Of a DNA stretch of 64,000 nucleotides, positions 48,901 through 60,235 are shown one piece after another. Both the position numbers and the translations under genes were made by a program. Source of the stretch: Hyalella azteca. Lineage: Eukaryota > Arthropoda > Malacostraca > Amphipoda > Hyalellidae. The notes below the pieces were generated by a model. It ran no database searches and was not told where the DNA came from. It saw only the letters and a program-made list of their open reading frames with translations. Location of the stretch: NCBI RefSeq assembly GCF_000764305.2, contig NW_025938177.1:231157-295156 (forward strand). The letters are read 5' to 3'. Each line of letters begins with the position of its first letter. The first letter of the stretch is position 1.

Positions 48901-50275
48901 TAATCTGTTCGCCAGTGAATTTATTGCAATCCAAATGATTGCTCGCAAATTATTGCCAAGCAAAGCCATATTCGTCATTGCATATTCATTCGAAGCGCTA
49001 CGTTAACTGCCTCCACAAGATCCGCAGCGCAAACGCTCACGAATGCTAAATTTTCAACGTCTGCCAGATCATAAATGGCTTGCTTTATGGTCATTATCTT
49101 AGGCGAGTCATCCATACAGTCATGAATCAAAACATCGTACAAAGATATCATCTGCAGAAAATGGTAAAAATTTCATCCCAAAAGGAACACGACACATTTT
49201 ATATGCTACAATAGAAAAGTCACAGTAATTATTATTACACAATTATTAGTGCAGTCCATACCTCACTATTCTCGCGCACCCTCGGCAACGTCACTACCCT
49301 GCCAGACCCAAATTTACCCTCAGTTCGCCCAGTGTGCCGAGCTTGGAGTTGGAGCGTCCGTGAACGGGCCTCCTATAAGCGAGAGACTCCTCCCTTCAGC
49401 GAGAGACCGGTATTTAAGAAAATTAATAGGTAAGTTCATGGACGGTTAAGTGCATGGAAGTATACGTGTATCGACGAGTACGTGCATTGACAAATATGTG
49501 AATTGACGAATGTGTCTATTGACAAATGCGTGCATTTACAAAAAAGTGCATTGACGAATATATGCACTGACAAAGCGCACATTGATGAATGCCAAAGCTA
49601 ATGATGAACCAGAAGTATTGAAGTGTACTGTTACAACGTCATGTAAATGCTCAGACACTGTCATTTTTAATGAGAGATTACATGAACCCGTGTCATATTC
49701 AACCAACATTACCATATTTGACACTTTAATGTGTAACCGACGTAAAACCGTACAATCGATAACGCAAACTGAGTAAAATCTATTTTACATTCGACGTCTA
49801 TATAATGAGCGATTCATCTTGCATAATGATTTCGTATTGTTATCATCTCGGTTTGAGACTTGCTAAATATATCATTTCATCACGATATTTGATGCACATA
49901 TTTTGAATAATTGCTGCTCTTCACGCTGCAACCTTTAATATTCAATACGAGATAAATTTGGCTAAAATATTCTATTGAATTTAAATAATTCAGCGGTTGA
50001 GAGATCTGATTGTCTAAGACTCACGTTAATGGCCAATATATATCTAAATTTGATTTTCATCATTGTATAATTATAACGAAGTAAAAATTCATTATAAATT
50101 AAATTTCACATCGTACACGATTTTGTGGAATTGAAAGCAAAATTGAACCCTGCAACAGTCACTAGAGAACGATGACTATAAATAATAACATCAATTTCAA
50201 TAACGTGCGTGCGAAAATCGGTTTGTACGTTGGCAGAAATTACTTCACGCTCAGCGATGGGGGTTTACGTGATCT
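48901..50275. other. No gene recognised
   Basis: May include unreadable upstream BEL/Pao sequence at its left end. A loose repeat of ~18 bp (GTGCATTGACGAATATGTG-like) runs through about 49440-49590. Confidence 0.4.
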
Positions 50276-51192
50276 TTAAGGGGACCGACTACCCTAAAAT
50301 TTTCAATTTTGGCGTTTTCCGGTTTTTGTGCTCATCTGAAAGCTGGAATTCTGCTCTTTCCAGTGGTACCACTGCCATCGCTGTACGCCAATATATACGT
50401 TCATGACGTCTCTTTAAAGGGAAGCGGGTGGGAGAGTTCTTTAACTAATTAGATATAAAGTAATTAGCTGCTGAAATCTTTGAATATAGTTTCTACTTGA
50501 GTTGTGATGCAGTTACATGCTTAGTCTCATCTTAAAGCTGACATTCTGAGCTTTCCAACGATACTACTGCGATCCATGTATGGCAATATGAATATTGGCG
50601 CACACAGCCGGGCTTTAACGGGGGGCGAGGGGGTGGAGTTCCTTCAGTAAATAGACCTAAGAAAATTACAGCGGCAAGACTACATATCTTGGTGTATCTG
50701 GCATCTGAGCTCAGTTACCCTCCTAACATTGTACGTGGAGGTGCGCTACAAGTTGCTGCTAGCATCCTTGAGTGAACCATTCGATTCGTAAGGAAATTAC
50801 CTAAAAATTTGATGATCATTTTTTTGAATTTCTGTCTGGTTCGTTTTTTATATTTGGGAGAAGGGGGGGGGGAGGGGGGAAAATGAGTAAAATGTGATAA
50901 AACACGCATAAAAAAAACTAAGGGGAAAATGAGAAAAGTGATCATCAAATTTTTAGGTATGGCCCTTACGAACCGAATGGTACGTGTCTCGATGTTGTAG
51001 GATGATATTTGTAGGAGGAGATAGATTTTCTAAAGTACCCATTTTTAGCCGTTTTCTATGAATTTCACGTTTTTCGAAAAATTCATAGAAGCAAAATGTT
51101 CTTATTTTTACATTTTACGTATGTATGTGAAGTTTCATGATGATTGGATAATAACTGTAGAAGTTTTTCAAGAGGGTAGTCGGTCCCCTTAA
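50276..51192. mobile_element. TTAA-flanked non-autonomous DNA transposon
   Basis: The body is 50280-51188, with 16-bp inverted ends (GGGGACCGACTACCCT / AGGGTAGTCGGTCCCC) and TTAA immediately outside both ends. TTAA duplication is the hallmark of piggyBac-type transposition. It has no transposase. The interior holds an imperfect hairpin (about 50776-50985, ACCATTCGATTCGTAAGG and inverse) around a run of guanines. Confidence 0.85.
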
Positions 51193-52160
51193 TGACAAGC
51201 GACTACAGAGCAATGATTTGGTCCATGCAGTAAATTCTTGACGAGATTTCCCAACACATGATATTGAAAATTGAATTATTATCAAGATATATTTGATTAT
51301 TTAATTCCATGTCACAGAGATCATTCATGTGTGCCGAACCGAAGTTAAAATTTGAAAATTTTACTATTAAAGTTAATAATTGCTCATCTATATATCTATG
51401 TTTTGCCGATAATAACGATATGTTATGCTGATTTAAGATATGTTATTTGCTCAAATGTTGCATTGCAATTGAATTAAGTGCTGGTAATGGCTAATAGTTT
51501 GATACAATTACTGTGTTTTCCTACTAAATTTATTATTTCACGCGTTTTAAATTAACATGTTTATGTCATTGGTTACATGAACGCAGAGTTTTTAAACGGG
51601 TTTGTTTTTAATGTACTAGACCGTAAATGATTTTATAACAAATTTTTGCAACGTCTACACTCTAAACGACGAATGATGTTTTGCACTTTAGGATTTGAGT
51701 TTAAATTTAAAATTAAAAAAGATGATTCACTCGCTCTAAACTTATCAATCAAAAAGCATTCGGATTAAATTAGCTGTAGCTAATTAATAATTCAAGTTAT
51801 TATTTCAAACAAGTTAATTTAAGATTGAGAGTTAAGATTTCAAACAGACATATGTCTGTTTGAAATGTTTCTCTGCTTCTGACAATATCCCTTTTCACTC
51901 TACCATTATTATTTTGATCAAAAAATTTAAATTGTAATTAGGAACTAATTAACCATGTTTCGTCTATCCAAAACTCGGAGCTAAATTATTGCGTTTTAAT
52001 CTTCCGGCCTAAAAATCAAATGTTCTGAATGCTTTGCGCGCCAGGCTTCAGTGCGACACTTCACATTTACCAACATGAGTGCTTCGAGTGCATGGCTGCA
52101 GTGAACGAGGCAAAGATATGCATAGGTTTTGCGGGTGCCTTCTTCATAATTGCTCATTGA
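51193..52160. other. No gene recognised
   Basis: AT-rich. The only feature seen is a perfect 30-bp palindrome at 51837-51866 (ATTTCAAACAGACAT and its inverse). Confidence 0.45.
51837..51866. repeat. Perfect 30-bp palindrome
   Basis: ATTTCAAACAGACAT is followed without a gap by its exact reverse complement. A perfect 15-bp half-site is unusual by chance, but there is no neighbouring gene to link it to. Confidence 0.7.
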
Positions 52161-52165
52161 TTGCT

Positions 52166-52322
52166 ATCAGAGACAGGCTGTACCAGAGACAGGCTGTATC
52201 TCTCATACCAGAGACAGGCTGTACTCTCATACCAGAGACAGGCTGTACTCTCATACCAGAGACAGGCTGTACTCTCATACCAGAGACAGGCTGTACTCTC
52301 ATACCAGAGACAGGCTGCATTT
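52166..52322. repeat. 24-bp minisatellite, about 6.5 copies
   Basis: Unit CTCATACCAGAGACAGGCTG plus TACT. Internal copies are identical, so the array is young. The 24-bp period keeps frames open on both strands (8-residue repeats such as IPETGCTL), which I treat as artefacts. Confidence 0.95.
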
Positions 52323-52404
52323 CTAAGGTCGGCAATGAGAACGAAATTAAACGGTCAATAAATTCCTGCCGCTGAGTGGACGCAAGCCTTGTATGTATGC
52401 CACA

Positions 52405-52605
52405 CGCAGGCCTTACCAAGGGCTGGTTACTGCGCAGACCTTAGCAAGGTCTGGTCACCGTGCAGACCTTTAACAAGGGCTGGTCACCGCGCAGACCTTA
52501 CAAAGGGCAGGTCACCGCGCAGACCTTAACAGGGACTGGTCACCGTGCAGACCTTAGCGAGGGCTGGTAACCGTGTAGACCTTAACAAGGGCTGATCACC
52601 GCACC
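52405..52605. repeat. 28-bp minisatellite, about 7 copies
   Basis: Unit ACCTTAACAAGGGCTGGTCA then CCGCGCAG, with several substitutions and one-base indels between copies. It directly follows the 24-bp array but is unrelated in sequence. Confidence 0.9.
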
Positions 52606-53002
52606 GTATAATTCTTATGGACGACTTAAGACCACGTGAGCGTCTTGCAAAATTATCGAATGCGGAGGATCAAGTTATCTGAATTTAACCCCTAAGTGTC
52701 TTGCGAATGCTGCTCACACACAGTGTTGTAAACCTGACTACGTTCTTTATAAACATGAAATTTCCGTTGACTTGTAGCAAAACGATCGATAATTTTCGAT
52801 CAGATGGGAAATTGAAGGCATTGATTGGAATTCCTACAGAACGAACAAAGTTTGGAGTTCTCATCTTCGTGATATTGGCTTTAATTGGAATATCCAATAA
52901 TCAAGATATCAATCCATGTCATCGAAAGTTTGCATCCATGCTAATCTATAATAATAAATGTAGCATCGAGGCACGAAAGCGGGGCGGACTAGGACCTAAC
53001 AT
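52606..53002. other. No gene recognised
   Basis: Open for about 100 codons on the plus strand (52701-53009). The composition is protein-like (DGKLKALIGIPTERTKFGVL) but no domain or splice site supports it. Confidence 0.35.
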
Positions 53003-53576
53003 AGAATAGTAGTGTCGGCACTAAAGAAATAGGCCCATGGCCTGTTGGCGATTCTTGTATTTCCCGTGACTTGATTCCACAAGGGATCCGCCCTTTTGAA
53101 CCCGATCTTTCCATAACTGATGACTGATTGAGATAGCTGCTGGACTTTTTGCAAGGCCCTTAAGGTGTTAGGCATTTCGAGACTGAACATATGTTCCTGC
53201 ATATGTTCGTCTAGTCTGTTCCTGAAGGCGTTCATACTCGGAGCGTCAACGATGCTATCAGAGTGGCTGTTCCACATGTCGGTGACTCGAAGCGAGAAGA
53301 AATGTTGTCGGCTGGATGTGTTACAACGCAGTTTTTTAGTTTATCGTGGCCCCTGGTGTTGGTACTTATTTCAAATTCTAGTAATCCTTCTGGGACCTTG
53401 TATAAACCGTGGGTATACTTGTACACTTCAATGAGGTCACCACGCAGCCAGAGACTCGGAAGAGATAACAGAGGCTTGGAAGTTTCATAATCTGTACCCT
53501 TTTTTTCATAAGGCTTATCTCTTAATCCCAGAATAACCTTGTTGTACATCTTTGAACACTCTCGACTAAATTTTTG

Positions 53577-54465
53577 TCATTTTCTAGTTTTGGTGACCAC
53601 ACGACGTTTCCAAACTAGGTACGGACGCACGACAGCGACAAACAGTTTCATCGTTTCAGCATCTATGTACTCGTAAAAGCGTCTGATCAGTTCAACTCGT
53701 TTATTCGCGTTTTTATTAAGACCTTCAATATGCTTAGAAAATTTCAACTCGTTGCCAACATCAACTCTTAAACCTTTTTCCATTGTCGACTTCGACATCA
53801 TCACTCTGTCGTTGCAACCGTGTCTTCTCATGCTGTAATCTTGCTGTTCATTAATCTTGCCAAGGTGGATTACTTTACATTTGTCAGCGTTAAAACGCAG
53901 CTGCCACATATCAGCCCAGTCAACCAACCTGTCAAGATTACCTTGCATCATAAACGCATCGAATAAAACAGGCCCGAGAACGCTTCCTTGTGGCACGCCG
54001 CTGCGCGCTGAAGTCCAGTCTGATACAGACCCATTAATACCGACACGTTGTCGTCTACCTACTGGAAAATCTCTGATCCATTTGAGTACTTTACTCGCAA
54101 TTCACAAAGATTTCAATTTACGCAAACGGCCGCTCATGTGGGACACTGTCAAATGCCTTGGCAAAATCGATGAACACTACATCTACTGGCTCCCTTTCGT
54201 CCAGCAGGCGGGTCCATTCATTCAGAGTAGACAAGAGGTTAGTGGTGCGGGATCTACCGGCAATAAAATCATGTTAACAGTCTGATAGGAGATTATTAGC
54301 AGTCAAACAGTCAAATGATCGATTAATCGGTCCCTCACAACAAATTCCATTACCTTGCAAACGACACTTGCTTTTCAAATTGATATGGCGATAGTTGCCC
54401 GGGCAGCTTTTGTGATCTTTTTTGAACAATGGTGTCACTTGAGCTTCTTTCCAGTCTGCCGGCAA
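53577..54465 (-). pseudogene. LINE reverse transcriptase remnant, YADD box deleted
   Basis: Starts with PADWKEAQVTPLFKKDHKS (RT block 1, 54274-54465). It continues with PQGSVLGPVLF and jumps directly to NLDRLVDWADMWQLRFNADK and KVIHLGK. The ~40 residues normally between them, including the F/YADD catalytic motif, are missing. The downstream thumb-like part (53232-53549) follows in another frame with WLRGDLIEVYKY. Confidence 0.8.
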
Positions 54466-55039
54466 AATCCCTTCGTTCGAAGTTTTTTTTCAAAAAATGT
54501 CGTCAAATGGTCGGCTAGGACAGTTGCTAACTCTTTGAGTAATCTGGGGTGGAAGCAGTCCGGTCCACATGACTTGTTTGGATTTAGAGCGATCGGGCGC
54601 TTGGGAACATTTTCTTGTTTTTCATAATTTGTTAATTTAGAGCCGACTGAGCGCTCCTCAATAGCTGGACTACTGTTCCAGTCCTCTTCAGTGAATACGC
54701 TACTAAAAAAACTGATTCAGAACGCAAGCCTTACCCTTATCAGAGGAAACCTTTCGTTGATCTACTTTCAAATCAGAAATTCCGTCCTTTATCTTGCACT
54801 TCGAGCTAGCGTTCAAAAAGAAGGCTTTCGGGTTCTTTTTGCATTTTTGGTAATATTTTTTCCAAGGTTTTTACAGCGGTGCGACAGCTTTCTTTAAGCT
54901 TGATTTCGAGCTCTTGATTTTTAAGCGTATAAGTTACAATCAGCATCGCTACGAGTCTGTAAATAACGCTGGTAGGCTTCCTTCTTGGTTTTCAGCTTAG
55001 CTAGAACTATAATGTTCATCCACTGAATTTTTTGGCTCA

Positions 55040-55780
55040 TACGAGCCTAATTTCAGGTACACACGCATCAACTGCAGACATAACCGTGTCCTTGAGAAAT
55101 GACCATGGCTCGGCCACATTCATGTTCTTAATACAGTTCGAAATATTCACTTCATTCACTGCTTCACCGAGTTTATCATAGTCGCCTTTCGCAAAATCCA
55201 AACGCTCACGCTTCCGAAGCGTTTTCTCTGTATAGCACTTGGTGATAGGTGATAGCACTTGGTGAAAAACAATGATTGTGATGGCTTTTGCCCAATGGAG
55301 CCTTGTGACGAAGCTCATCTAACATTGATTCATCACCAGTATACACCAGGCCTAGAATATTCTGGAGTTTCTTTACTTCTATAATGGGTTGGCTTGGTAA
55401 CGTGCTGGACTAGGAAGGAGTCTCTCACAGACTCTATGAACAAGGATTCTGAGTGATTCCCATCCCTTGGAGAGTATCCTTCTGTCCGGTATAGATCTGG
55501 TTGACTAAAGTCACCAACGATCAACGTGTGTTACCTACGGAAAGTCATGCCCACCAAAAGACTGTTTAGTACTTTATCGTTATCAGAGGAACTGTTTGGT
55601 GATGAATACACGACGCCTATGAAGAGGCTATCTTTGCCTTTGAGAGAACGTTCGCGCCACACTGATTCTCTAGCTGATTTATGCTCTGCAGATAACTTAA
55701 CTTGCTGGGCCCCATAAGGGGTTCTAACCCATAGATCTACACCTCTACTGCACTGCTCTTCATTCAAGTTATGAAAAAAT
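55040..55780 (-). pseudogene. LINE endonuclease remnant
   Basis: Pieces in changing frames: CSRGVDLWVRTPYG then DSLFIGVVYSSPNSSSDNDK (55531-55767), IVGDFSQPDL (55333-55524; the GDFN-type motif), then GDESMLDELRHKAPLGKS near 55270-55330, where active enzymes have the PLGKSDH segment. Here the catalytic aspartate and histidine positions are partly altered. Confidence 0.72.
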
Positions 55781-56021
55781 CAAAACCCGAAAACTTAAAT
55801 TCAACAGGTACAATTTCCACCCTTTATTTGTAGGGAGTGTTTCTGTAATACCAATAATGTCTATGCGCTCGTTTGCGATCACAGTTAACAGTTCATTTTT
55901 TTGCTCTAAACGGAATCCGATTTCGTGTAAGAACATTTTAAAACTTTTTGTACACTTTCACTTCGATTATTGCGATTACTTCTTACATTATTTACAGGCC
56001 TGGGTCTGTGGTTATGACATC

Positions 56022-56483
56022 TTACTTGTCTTCCAGCTCCGCTGACTGACCGTGTGCGTCCGGTGGTGTCTTGACTTTATGAGAGTGGTTGACATGAGTT
56101 TCCGTGCTTTTCCGCCTGATTCTCTCCTGCCATTTCTTACGAAAATTCGTTCTTTCTAAATGGGAAGCATTCTTCTTAACAAAGACTGAATTAAACTCTG
56201 GGAATTCACTAAATTTTTTTGCAGCCATAAGCACACGTCCGACCCGGGCTGTATCCTACACAGTCACCAGCAGCGGCCTACAGGTGGTAGCGTTTTCCGA
56301 TCGCAGCCTCTTGCATGCCGTTATACCCACAATGACGTTAAGTGCCTTGGCACAACAGTCAGTAATAAACGCAGTGTCATCAGTTACTCTCTCACTCGTC
56401 TCCGTAGCATTACTTTCGGGAATGCCAATCCAAACAAGGTTAAGTTTTCTTCTCTCTCTATCCAGCAGCTCACGAGATGTCAC
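56022..56483 (-). pseudogene. LINE ORF1 remnant
   Basis: Two adjoining frames: RERRKLNLVWIGIPES ... RPLLVTV (56256-56483), then KKFSEFPEFNSVFVKKNASH ... RKKWQERIRRK (56022-56234). This is the usual order in CR1/Jockey-type ORF1 proteins: a NL-GIPES beta strand, a RPLLVT strand, and a basic helix of the RNA-binding type. A stop and frame change separate them, and the N-terminal coiled-coil part is absent. Confidence 0.72.
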
Positions 56484-56490
56484 ATGAGAA

Positions 56491-57690
56491 AGAAAAAGAT
56501 TCTACTGTAAATATGTTGCCAATTGCTTCATTCTAATTAATCTATAATCAAGAAGTGACTGCCAGATGACAACCAAAACGATGTTAATTACTTGTATGTT
56601 TTATATGTTCTTTACCGACCAATAGTCAGTACCTAGCTTGCATGAAAATAATACACTAACTTTTCATCGGACCAAGTAGAAACGACCTCAATCTGGTATG
56701 CGTTATTCATGCTGCGGTATACAGAAAACGTTATCTCTATGTGAACATTTATTTTATTTTTATTTGACATTCAGTATTTTACATTCCCCGCAATCAGCCC
56801 ACAATTTCATACCATTGGAAACGGACAAGGTAGCCCCAGAGAATTTCTTGGACTGTTTCTTCACTTGGTTTCTGTAACAATAAGTAAATCGAAGTTATTA
56901 CGTCATCTGTATATTTCACAAGTAATTGTTCATATATGTACAAGGCAAATTCCAGTTGCCTACGAAATATTCATGACTTTTTACATTAGAAAAATTAACA
57001 GTCCGTTATTCTTGTATCAACCAAAGCCAAGCAATAATTGACCAGTGGGTAAAAATTCGCCGTCTCAAGTGAACGTATACTTTCATCCAATCAACTTTAG
57101 GGTACGTAGCCGCGCCCGCATTTTTGGCCACGGCCAGTTAGGGCCACACGGTGATCAATGCATGGCCAGGGCTCGGCCTCCAGGCCATGAATACCTGATT
57201 TAGCGAAAAATTTCTCGTTGAGTTGCCGGATTTATTTGATGCCGAATGGCACGCCAAACTAAGCGAGAATTATTCTCGATAAAAGCGAACTGTGATGAAC
57301 CAATGAGTACGAATCAATATCCAATTACAAGGAATTGAAGTAAAGAAACGAGTATCATCAAAGATCAACCTCAGGTACACCGAGCCCAACGATGATATGC
57401 CCATCACATTTCTAATTAATGGTCGTCACGGAGCTGATATCCACGACTGAACTTTGTCAAAATACACTCGTCAGTACCTCATCAGCGGTAGTGGCGCTGC
57501 TATTTATTATCCAGCAAATCGAAATCTATTCCAGTCGGCAGGTTGACCGAGGGCTTCTCTGACTGAGATATTGTCTTGTATTTTAGGTCCCTGCTTTTGG
57601 TGATTGATAAAAATTTTTCATGAGTTTCCGAAAGCTTAAATAATTTCTTCGAGTGAATTAAATTTTTCCAAGATAAATTCGAGGTTTAAA
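56491..57690. other. No gene recognised
   Basis: No domain-bearing frame. A GC-rich patch near 57110-57190 contains repeated GGCCA words but no gene. Confidence 0.4.
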
Positions 57691-57697
57691 CAACATG

Positions 57698-57832
57698 GGG
57701 TAAATATCCATCGTAACAGCATGTGGTTCCTGTTGTGTGAATATCTAGCGTAACAGCATGTGGTTCCTGTTGTGTTAATATCTATCGTAACAGCATGTGG
57801 TTCCTGTTGTGCTATTATCTATAGTAACAATG
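57698..57832. repeat. 37-bp minisatellite, 3.5 copies
   Basis: GTAACAGCATGTGGTTCCTG starts at 57713, 57750 and 57787, exactly 37 bp apart, followed by TTGTGT(G/T)(A/T)ATATCTA. A fourth partial copy ends the array. Confidence 0.92.
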
Positions 57833-58304
57833 ATATCATAATGTCTTTATTTTACAAATGGAGAGAAAAGATCTAAATGTTTTCCGTTTACTGTTAAATT
57901 GACTGCCGCAAGAAGTCGAATTGTGTAGTAAATTCGCACCACGATTCAGGTTAATTAATTTTAGCCAATAAACATGTGTTAGGCCAGCGTGCTTCATCTT
58001 CATGTCTGTAAGTTGAAAGTTATCTTTTTCTTCATGAATAATAATTATTTTTGGTTGTTTCAGCAACTAATCATTCATTACCGGAGTTGTGTAGAAAATG
58101 CACGACACTGGCTTATGAATTTAAACTGAAAGCGCTGATCTTTGTAGGTAGCATTAAAATATGTTTGCGTAAATACCTATTAGATCAACTATTCACTCAA
58201 TATTCATTAATCTACGTTGTGTGAATTCCGTCAGAAGATGACAAACTCTGCATAAAAGTTGGTCCTGTCGACAGAAATTTATGCCATCAGAATTGATTTG
58301 TATA
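57833..58304. other. No gene recognised
   Basis: AT-rich spacer before the next transposon. Confidence 0.4.
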
Positions 58305-58671
58305 GGCCCGTATGCTAAATAGGGCACTAGCACTACGAAGTAGCACTACGCACTACGAAGTATCCTGTTGGTATGCTAAATACGTCACAGACACTAAGCA
58401 CTTCGAAGTAGCTCTACAATGTTTAGTGTCGCTTAGTGTCGCACGACTGATCCGTATGCAGAAAGACTTTGAAGTGCTACTTCGCTGTTAGAGTACTTTA
58501 TAGTGCCGCACTACGCTATGAGTCTATTGAAGAATGGTAGTTAAGTGCTCAAATAATTAATTATTTCCTAAGTAATTCTCATTCTTTGCAGGAGATTGAT
58601 GTAAAATGTCTAATTGTGATAGTAATGGTACTATATAGTGAAAATTGTGATGGTGAGCTGAAATTCGCAAT

Positions 58672-58974
58672 ATGCGTCTGAGCACCTTTCCCATCATATA
58701 TTCAAAGTCCACGCTTCCCAAAGACATCGAACAAAAAAGAGAAGCATGGGAAGTTCTTGCAGAAGAATTCAAAATGACTCCAGAAAAAAAATTCAAAACA
58801 TGGTACAAAAACAAGAAAAGTATTTTCTACTTCTACGCTGTTCATCTATTTCGCCAAGGAAAATGTCAGCCATATATAAGAGCCACTTGTCAGCCACTTT
58901 TTTATATTCATGGCAAGCTGTTCCTGAGGTTTTTACGCGATGATGCCTTTACTGTTAGCCAAACAGATCCATAG
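58672..58974 (+). CDS. MADF-like DNA-binding protein fragment
   Basis: A 100-codon frame inside the inverted-repeat element. It contains LPKDIEQKREAWEVLAEEFK followed by a tryptophan 18 residues later (KTWYKNKK). This is the W-x-x-(I/L)-A ... W pattern of MADF or Myb/SANT-type helices. The second half is not recognisable. Only the C-terminal part of such a domain may be left, and no transposase accompanies it. Confidence 0.4.
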   Translation: MRLSTFPIIYSKSTLPKDIEQKREAWEVLAEEFKMTPEKKFKTWYKNKKSIFYFYAVHLFRQGKCQPYIRATCQPLFYIHGKLFLRFLRDDAFTVSQTDP

Positions 58975-59112
58975 CTGACGAAGTAAACAAGGTGAAATAT
59001 ACCGTAGTGTCGTCGTGAAGTGCGGTGTGTAAGACACTTCAGATTTTTGTAGTGCGCGTTATGCTTTTGGCCCTATTTAGCATACCAACCGTAGTGTTCC
59101 ATGCCGCACTAT

Positions 59113-59381
59113 AGGTGCTTGTACACGGGGACAGTACTGGCGGCTAGTAGATCAGAAAAATGCCAAATGTCTGCTGCTTGGTGTCTATCCCGCAAGTAAG
59201 CTTAGACACGAGGCAAGTTTAAGGTGCCGCCGTGCCGGTAACGACTAGATATCGGCACGGCGGCACATTAAACTTGCCTCGTGTCTAAGCTTAAATACTT
59301 GCGGGATAGACACCAAGCGGCAGACATTTGGCATTTCTCTGATCTACTTTCCGCCAGTACTGTCCCCGTGTACATGCACCT
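59113..59381. mobile_element. 269-bp hairpin element nested in another
   Basis: The arms start AGGTGCTTGTACACGGGGAC and end with the inverse. The stem is about 125 bp with few mismatches, around a 15-bp loop (59238-59252). It interrupts the right end of the larger inverted-repeat element, so it inserted after it. No coding content. Confidence 0.88.
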
Positions 59382-59530
59382 TAAGGCTTGTAGGGCGTAG
59401 TGCTACTTCATAGTGCTAGTGCCCTATTTAGCATGCCAACCGTAGTGTTCCATGTCGCACTAGTAGGCACTACGGTTTGTAGTGCGTAGTGCTACTTCGT
59501 AGTGCTAGTGCCCTATTTAGCATACGGGCC

Positions 59531-60235
59531 ATTGTCGTGACAACGAGCAAGGCCCTTGACTCGTGACGTATGCATCAAAATCTTCATATCTGCCGTAAAC
59601 TTATTCATCAATAGCTTGATATCTGCCATAAACTTTTAAAATATTGAGGATGTATACACCATGTCTAAAAAAGATTGCTTCACGACACCCAACCAAAAAT
59701 CGGTGCAGAGTACTTACCTGAAATGGAAAAAAAATTCTAGTGAAAACATGGAATGCGAATTGGAATCGGATAACAATAATCAAAACATTTTTTGCTGGAA
59801 ATTTAAATTTTTTGCATTTAATTTTCACGCCAGGCTTTATTGATCAATCTTGTTGGATTCTGCCTGTTAGTTTTTATTGATCAATCTTGTTGGTTTCGAA
59901 ATTGAAAGATGGGAAGCTTCTCCTAAAAATCGAAAATATTCCAGGCGATTGAATTATTTAGCATGTGAATTGTGTTGTATATAATTTTGACAGAATTGCT
60001 TTGTCCCTTTACAGAATAAATCATTATGAAATTTTTCGGTAATGCATGCTGGCTCCAGTCGAATTCATTTGAGTTTCTACTCACATCCTATGAAAAAATT
60101 TTGAGGAGTAAATAAATGAGTGAAATAAATATTATATTGGTGTCAAATTCCCGTTTTCTGTTTAAAGTATGAAAATATTAGTATTGCCAGTTTTGAATAA
60201 CGTTTTTGCTGCTAGGCATTTGACACAATACCAGC
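59531..60235. other. No gene recognised
   Basis: AT-rich, with a short duplicated phrase (TTATTGATCAATCTTGTTGG). No gene. Confidence 0.4.

Larger units (their letters stand above)
53003..56490 (-). mobile_element. Near full-length dead CR1-like LINE
   Basis: A 3.5-kb minus-strand element that has, in order, an ORF1-type protein, an apurinic-type endonuclease, a reverse transcriptase and a 3' region ending in the ATTCT-type tail also seen at 3.0, 4.4 and 17.3 kb. Every domain is broken by stops or frame changes. The reverse transcriptase has lost its catalytic segment. The family call rests on the domain sequences and the 3' tail style. I cannot separate CR1 from its close sister clades by eye. 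Confidence 0.85.
58305..59530. mobile_element. 1.2-kb inverted-repeat element with nested hairpin
   Basis: Both ends read GGCCCGTATGCTAAATAGGG from outside in, with about 50 bp of identical inverted sequence. The sub-repeat GCACTAGCACTACGAAGTAG recurs near both ends (58325, about 59420 and 59500 in reverse). Internal cargo is a MADF-like frame (58672-58974) and a second, palindromic element (59113-59381). Target duplication is unclear (ATA left, ATT right). A relation to PIF/Harbinger elements, which can carry MADF/Myb-like proteins, is an inference. Confidence 0.75.
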
